Below, in pieces: positions 17,271 through 20,690 of a DNA stretch of 20,690 bases. The translations under genes and the position numbers were made by a program. Under the pieces are notes generated by a model that worked only from the letters and a program-made list of their open reading frames with translations, ran no database searches and was not told the DNA's origin. Where the stretch lies: NCBI RefSeq assembly GCF_000002875.2, contig NC_009390.2, positions 428,335-449,024 of the forward strand. Reading direction: 5' to 3'. Within the stretch, counting starts at the first letter, position 1; each line of letters opens with the position of its first letter. The DNA is from Leishmania infantum JPCM5 (lineage: Eukaryota; Euglenozoa; Kinetoplastea; Trypanosomatida; Trypanosomatidae).

Positions 17271-17818
17271 CCCCCTGATGACAGGGTTACCCCTCATCGT
17301 GGTATCCAGGGTCCAGTACGCACCACTCTCTGTGTGAAAGCCAAGCAGCCCCTATCCCTGCCCGCGCCGAGCCACTTCTGATGGCAGCAGGGTCCACTGC
17401 CTGCGGCGTAGCGAAATCAGAGCTCTCTGTCGCTGCTGATGTCGACGGCCAGGCCGTATATATAGCGATGCCTCAGAACGACCTGCGACTGTGAGCACGT
17501 CTGTGCCATCCACATGATAGACAGAGTGCCAGCGTGGCTCGAATGCACCTCACCCGGCGCTGCCTGCCTGCGGGCGGGAGCCTAGCTCACCCCGAGCGAT
17601 TCAGCGCATGGCGACCGGCATCATTGGAGCGGCTGTGAGGCGACCTGCTGTGCGGGGGGGGGAGCTTCAGGCGGAAGCCATGCTCAGGTGACGGGGTCGG
17701 CATTGCCCTAACACGTGTTTCCCTCTGCTTTGCCCCACGCAACGGGGCCTGTGACAGGCAGCGGTGGAGCCGAGCTGGAGTCATGCTGTGCGGCAGAATA
17801 GGGATGCTGAGGGAAAAA
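17271..17818 (+). mobile_element. SIDER2-like retroposon, copy 3
   Basis: About 548 bp on the plus strand, opposite to copies 1 and 2. It begins CCCCCTGATGACAGGG with the intact Pr77-type signature (ATCGTGGTATCCAGGGTCC, then AAAGCCAAGCAGCCCC) and ends in GGGATGCTGAGGGAAAAA. Apart from a poly-C/poly-G length difference it appears almost identical to copy 2. It is in sense with the rightward unit that starts at the PSA-like gene, but nearly 5 kb beyond its stop codon. Open frames crossing it are shadows. Confidence 0.85.
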
Positions 17819-17968
17819 CGTTTCACCATCCTATGCCTGCCGCCCAACGTGATGGAGGACCACATGATTTGGGTAAAGTCACTTACGAGATATTCGCATC
17901 CACTCGAAACTTTCGCCCACTCCCCGCCGAAACTCAGAACGACATTATCACACCCGGCTTCGGTTTCA
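17819..17968. other. Unassigned spacer between SIDER copy 3 and a coding-like fragment
   Basis: Short mixed-composition sequence; I see no gene, box motif or repeat that can be supported. Confidence 0.4.
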
Positions 17969-18091
17969 CTACAGCCTCCCCCCTTTCATGTCATAAGCCT
18001 TGCCGCCAAACTTCATCTTACGAAGCAGCGCAGCTTCCTCTTCGCGCCTCATCACTTGTTTACCCGCAGCTTCATACGAACGCGCTAAAAA
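17969..18091 (-). pseudogene. Coding-like fragment of unknown origin
   Basis: On the minus strand about 40 codons read as a charged, non-repetitive, protein-like segment (RSYEAAGKQVMRREEEAALL, then RKMKFGGKAYDMKGG) ending in TAG at 17969-17971. Its composition is unlike the Arg/His/Ala-rich noise of the same frame further upstream, which comes from the GC-rich snoRNA repeat. A run of six G lies just before the stop, and slipping one base would extend the frame. I do not recognise a family. It may be the C-terminal remnant of a gene truncated where the 551-bp repeat begins (18122), or chance. Confidence 0.25.
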
Positions 18092-18139
18092 CAGTGCAGA
18101 ACTAGAAACGAGTAAAAAAAGCCCCCCTGACTGAGAGAC

Positions 18140-18163
18140 TATCATGCACCACTCTGAGGTTGC
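18140..18163 (+). ncRNA. Guide plus D-box element matching a conserved SSU rRNA methylation site (C box not found)
   Basis: CATGCACCACT immediately precedes a CTGA D box at 18154-18157. The guide is complementary to the universally conserved eukaryotic SSU rRNA segment GUGGUGCAUG. The 'D plus five' rule places the methyl on the second G of GUGG, which I recall as human 18S Gm1328 (SNORD32) and yeast Gm1271 (snR40). No RUGAUGA C box is visible within 80 bases upstream in either copy; CTGACTGA at 18126-18133 is a poor candidate. It may therefore be a snoRNA truncated by the repeat boundary or one with a diverged C box. Confidence 0.4.
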
Positions 18164-18303
18164 GAGCCGCGTGTGCCTGTGTGTGCGCTGCTGATGCGCG
18201 GAGGAGGAGCAGCGAGGGTGCGGGTGCGTGCGGCGCACTGCGCCTCGCCAGGGCGGTCGCCGTTGCCCTCGCGGCCTGTTGCTCCGCGCGCCGCTGTGGA
18301 CCT

Positions 18304-18385
18304 GTGCACAGATGATGATTGACTGTAACATCACAGACTTTGAGTCGCGATGATAGCAACCATGTCGCCCCAGTCTGACGTGCGC
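18304..18385 (+). ncRNA. C/D-box snoRNA, double guide (copy in R1)
   Basis: An 82-base candidate with all four boxes: C ATGATGA (18312-18318), D' TTGA (18340-18343), C' GCGATGA (18347-18353, six of seven to consensus), D CTGA (18375-18378). A terminal stem pairs GTGCAC (18304-18309) with GTGCGC (18380-18385), six pairs including one G-U, two bases from C and one from D. The guide before D (TGTCGCCCCAGT) is complementary to the LSU rRNA P-loop ACUGGGGCG. Position five from D is the second G, equivalent to E. coli Gm2251 and, as I recall, yeast Gm2619. The guide before D' (CATCACAGACT) is complementary to SSU GGUCUGUGAUG, predicting methylation of the U after GGUC. Size and box spacing fit trypanosomatid snoRNAs, which are processed from clustered polycistronic precursors. 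Confidence 0.85.
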
Positions 18386-19122
18386 CGGCGCCGTGCACGC
18401 CGTGTGGGTGTGCGCGTGCGCATCTAGAGAGCTGTGCCTGTGTGATGTCGCGGGGGCCGTGCGTGCCCGCCGCTGCGCGTTGACATGATCGACACCTAGG
18501 CTGATGTAAAGCCGTCGCAGATGGACGTTGAGTGGCGCACGCCGTGAAACCAACCCCGCCTCGTCTGATCGCGCGCACTCCTTCCTCCCCACCCCTGCCG
18601 CGCGGCATCTCTGCCCTGTGCTGCGGCCCCGCCACCCACAACGCCTGCTGCCGCGCTGCGCGAGCAAGTGCGCGTGTGCGGCGTGCGTGGCGCTGCTTGT
18701 ACTGCTAGTGCTACTGCTGCCCACTGGCCCCGTCACCTTGAGGGCGCCCGTGCCGCCTGTCGGCGCATGCTGGGCGTACGGCCTCGAGTCGCTGCGGCGC
18801 TGGCGCACGTGCGTGCATGTGCCGTCTGCGCTGCGATTCGGGGGGCCACAGAGCAAGGGATGCGAGCGCGCGGCGTGATGCTCGGCGTGCTGCGCGCGCG
18901 CCTGACGCACCGCCGCGCGCCGCGGTTCCCGTTACGCATATCCTGTGTGCGCTCCAGCCCCGTCGGGGCCATGACGAGTCCGCAACCAACCATGCGTTAC
19001 ACATTGCCTGCGCGCGCGCGAGGAGACGACGCGCTCACTGTAGTGCGCGTGCCGCAAGACCCACAGGCACCGTGCATGAAACTGGAGCGCTAGATTGTAG
19101 GCTGCCCGCGGACGCGGTGCCA

Positions 19123-19179
19123 CGGTGCGGGGGATGACAGACAACACGACAACAAAGCACAGTTTGAGCTGATGCACCG
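19123..19179 (+). ncRNA. Compact C/D snoRNA candidate
   Basis: Stem CGGTGC (19123-19128), two bases, C box GGGATGA (19131-19137, six of seven), a 31-base interior, D box CTGA (19169-19172), one base, and a perfectly complementary GCACCG (19174-19179). The spacing of stem to boxes is exactly that of the snoRNA at 18304-18385. At 57 bases it is short and shows no clear D'/C' pair (TTGA at 19164-19167 is the only hint). The guide before D, AAGCACAGTTTGAG, has no rRNA target I can recall. It is an orphan or a chance match. Confidence 0.4.
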
Positions 19180-19439
19180 CTGCCGCCTTTGTGGCCGACA
19201 CCGGTGCCCCCCGCCGCTGCGTGGGACGCCGCTGGCGGTGCGCGTGCGCAGTACGATTAAACACGGACGCGCCGCTGCATACGCTTGGTGCTGGCGCCGT
19301 CCGCCAGTGTCGTACGAGATGTGGGAGGGGCGACGGCGTGCTGGTGCCGGTGCAGTGCCGTCAGGTAAAGTGACGATGGTGTGTCCCATCCGCGCCACTG
19401 GTTCAGGCGGCACGAGAGCGAGCGACGGAGTATGCGTGT

Positions 19440-19461
19440 GTGCTGCTGCTGCTGCTGCTGC
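19440..19461. repeat. (TGC)n trinucleotide run
   Basis: About seven uninterrupted TGC units within the snoRNA-cluster spacer. Confidence 0.9.
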
Positions 19462-19602
19462 GATGGGAGCGGCGTGCACGGCGACACACTGACGCACAGG
19501 CACATAGAGAGAGAAAGAGCGCGACAGGGACGCAGACGCAGGATGCACAAAACTGATTCAGGCGTGCCGACGCACGCATCAGGAGCCCCCTGACTGAGAG
19601 AC

Positions 19603-19626
19603 TATCATGCACCACTCTGAGGTTGC
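19603..19626 (+). ncRNA. Second copy of the SSU-directed guide plus D-box element
   Basis: Same CATGCACCACT-CTGA arrangement as at 18140-18163. Its upstream sequence differs because it lies outside the repeat; no consensus C box is present there either. The best near-match is AGGATGC at about 19540, five of seven positions. Confidence 0.35.
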
Positions 19627-19766
19627 GAGCCGCGTGTGCCTGTGTGTGCGCTGCTGATGCGCGGAGGAGGAGCAGCGAGGGTGCGGGTGCGTGCGGCGCA
19701 CTGCGCCTCGCCAGGGCGGTCGCCGTTGCCCTCGCGGCCTGTTGCTCCGCGCGCCGCTGTGGACCT

Positions 19767-19848
19767 GTGCACAGATGATGATTGACTGTAACATCACAGA
19801 CTTTGAGTCGCGATGATAGCAACCATGTCGCCCCAGTCTGACGTGCGC
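19767..19848 (+). ncRNA. C/D-box snoRNA, double guide (copy in R2)
   Basis: Identical copy of the snoRNA at 18304-18385, with C box ATGATGA at 19775-19781, D box CTGA at 19838-19841 and terminal stem GTGCAC/GTGCGC at 19767-19772 and 19843-19848. Same predicted LSU P-loop and SSU targets. Confidence 0.85.
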
Positions 19849-20135
19849 CGGCGCCGTGCACGCCGTGTGGGTGTGCGCGTGCGCATCTAGAGAGCTGTGC
19901 CTGTGTGATGTCGCGGGGGCCGTGCGTGCCCGCCGCTGCGCGTTGACATGATCGACACCTAGGCTGATGTAAAGCCGTCGCAGATGGACGTTGAGTGGCG
20001 CACGCCGTGAAACCAACCCCGCCTCGTCTGATCGCGCGCACTCCTTCCTCCCCACCCCTGCCGCGCGGCATCTCTGCCCTGTGCTGCGGCCCCGCCACCC
20101 ACAACGCCTGCTGCCGCGCTGCGCGAGCAAGTGCG

Positions 20136-20690
20136 TGTGCGCGAGTGAGACGAAGCGTCGGTGTGGGGGCGGTGTGAGTTCTATTGTTTGGCGCCGAGAA
20201 CCCTGTCACTGCTGCTGCCCTATCGCTTTATTTGCGGTACGTATAGTTTCTCCTTCCCTTCTGTGCGGCAGCGTGGGGGTGTGGTATGACGGGAACGAGA
20301 GAAAAGGTTGGTTTCAGTGGGACGAGTGGGCGGGGAGGGGGGTATGGAAGCAAAGAACTCGAGGACGGTCTGCCATGGAACGCAAGCGATGCGTGTTGGG
20401 GGCGCCAGAAAGAGAAATGAGAGGCGCTGGCCGGTGGATGGGCGCTGAGGGAGAGAGATGTAGGCGCTCAGAGAAAGGGCCATTGTTGACTGCCGTAGAC
20501 GTTTGTGACGAGACGCTCAGCTACCCGCTCTCTCTGCCTTTTTCCGCAGACACTCTCAAAGGAAGATACCTTAGCCGACCCTCGGGGTGCTTTATTAATG
20601 CTTCGGCAGACGTATATGTACACTGATGTCTGCCTGCTCCTCCTCCATCGCTAGGCTGGTGGGATGCTATGTCTCGCGCCTCCTTCAACT
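20136..20690. other. Unassigned right end
   Basis: Unique sequence following the second repeat. It contains pyrimidine runs near 20240-20260 and purine-rich stretches at 20290-20480. The open frame crossing it is joined to the snoRNA repeat and shows no domain. I see no gene that can be supported. Confidence 0.5.

Larger units (their letters stand above)
18122..18672. repeat. 551-bp direct repeat, copy R1 (carries snoRNA)
   Basis: GC-rich segment repeated without any difference I could find at 19585-20135 (constant offset of 1,463 bases at all positions checked, except that the C-run at the left edge is one base longer here). The right edge is at AGCAAGTGCG, after which the copies diverge. 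It contains a C/D snoRNA and a second guide element. With its spacer it forms a 1,463-bp period, as expected of a tandem snoRNA cluster unit. Confidence 0.95.
18673..19584. other. Spacer between the two 551-bp repeats
   Basis: GC-rich, CG/TG-rich DNA with no credible protein gene; open frames on both strands are Arg/Ala-rich noise. It completes the 1,463-bp period. A compact snoRNA candidate is at 19123-19179 and a (TGC)n run lies at about 19440-19461. Other near-matches to C boxes (18874, 18971, 19370) lack a D box at a suitable distance. Tandem cluster units in trypanosomatids often also contain single-hairpin H/ACA-like RNAs, but I could not support one here by eye. Confidence 0.5.
19585..20135. 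repeat. 551-bp direct repeat, copy R2 (carries snoRNA)
   Basis: Second copy of the segment at 18122-18672, identical as far as I can read at an offset of 1,463 bases, apart from one fewer C at the left edge. After AGCAAGTGCG at 20135 the sequence leaves the unit, so this may be the right-hand end of the array. Confidence 0.95.

Noticed and set aside
18380..18430. Hairpin followed by AGA resembling a trypanosomatid H/ACA-like RNA
   Set aside because: The lower stem reuses the 3' terminal stem of the strong C/D snoRNA, and an alternative fold without a pseudouridylation pocket is as good.
18474..18575. Possible third C/D RNA (GACATGA ... CTGA with TGCGCG/CGCGCG stem)
   Set aside because: C box matches only five of seven positions, interior boxes are ambiguous and no rRNA target is recognised.
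17969..18910. Minus-strand open frame of 313 codons over the 551-bp repeat
   Set aside because: Arg/His/Ala/Ser-rich noise of a GC-rich non-coding repeat; only the last 40 codons look protein-like and are listed separately as a fragment.
18866..18926. GTGATGC ... CTGA within GC-rich inverted arms
   Set aside because: Only about 20 bases between boxes, too short for a C/D snoRNA; best explained as a CG-rich inverted repeat.
19403..20209. Minus-strand open frame of 268 codons over repeat R2
   Set aside because: It overlaps the snoRNA repeat antisense, shares its sequence with the R1 shadow frame and shows no domain.

Overview
The window looks like nuclear DNA of a Leishmania-type trypanosomatid. 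Supporting signs are intronless genes on long strand-consistent runs, a pyrimidine tract plus AG (trans-splice acceptor) just before each credible start codon, SIDER-type short retroposons carrying the trypanosomatid '79-bp/Pr77' 5' signature, a PSA-2/GP46-like leucine-rich GPI-anchored surface protein, and abundant dinucleotide microsatellites. No bacterial gene signals are present. I cannot assign a species.

Layout. Left part (1-9,470): three genes transcribed leftwards (minus strand). In transcription order these are an SDS22-type protein-phosphatase-1 regulator (8196-9386), prefoldin subunit 6 (6800-7213) and a 1,959-residue coiled-coil protein of unknown function (538-6417). For SDS22 and the giant protein the longest open frame begins upstream of the probable splice acceptor, so I moved the start codon inwards; the surface-protein gene needed the same correction. 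Middle (about 9,471-11,690): a divergent strand-switch region, probably the start of two polycistronic units, holding a SIDER2-like element. Then comes one rightward gene, a short PSA-like surface protein (11780-12634).

Right part (12,635-20,690): about 8 kb with no convincing protein gene. It holds an AT/T-rich stretch, a decayed retroelement-like coding remnant with a damaged C2H2 finger (about 14,170-15,102), a pyrimidine-rich stretch with a large compound microsatellite, a third SIDER2-like element on the plus strand, a short coding-like fragment, and a perfect-looking 551-bp direct repeat at a spacing of 1,463 bp.

Most notable result: each copy of the 551-bp repeat carries a well-formed C/D-box snoRNA (18304-18385 and 19767-19848). 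It has C, D', C' and D boxes, a 6-bp terminal stem, and two guides. One is complementary to the large-subunit rRNA P-loop (methylation predicted on the G equivalent to E. coli Gm2251), the other to a conserved small-subunit segment. A second guide-plus-D-box element in the same repeat matches a known small-subunit methylation site, but I could not find its C box. A compact snoRNA candidate with the same stem geometry lies between the repeats. The right end therefore reads as part of a tandem snoRNA cluster. The other strong signal is the set of three nearly identical SIDER2-like copies arranged as one direct and one inverted pair around SDS22 and the surface-antigen gene, a geometry known in Leishmania to seed gene amplification.
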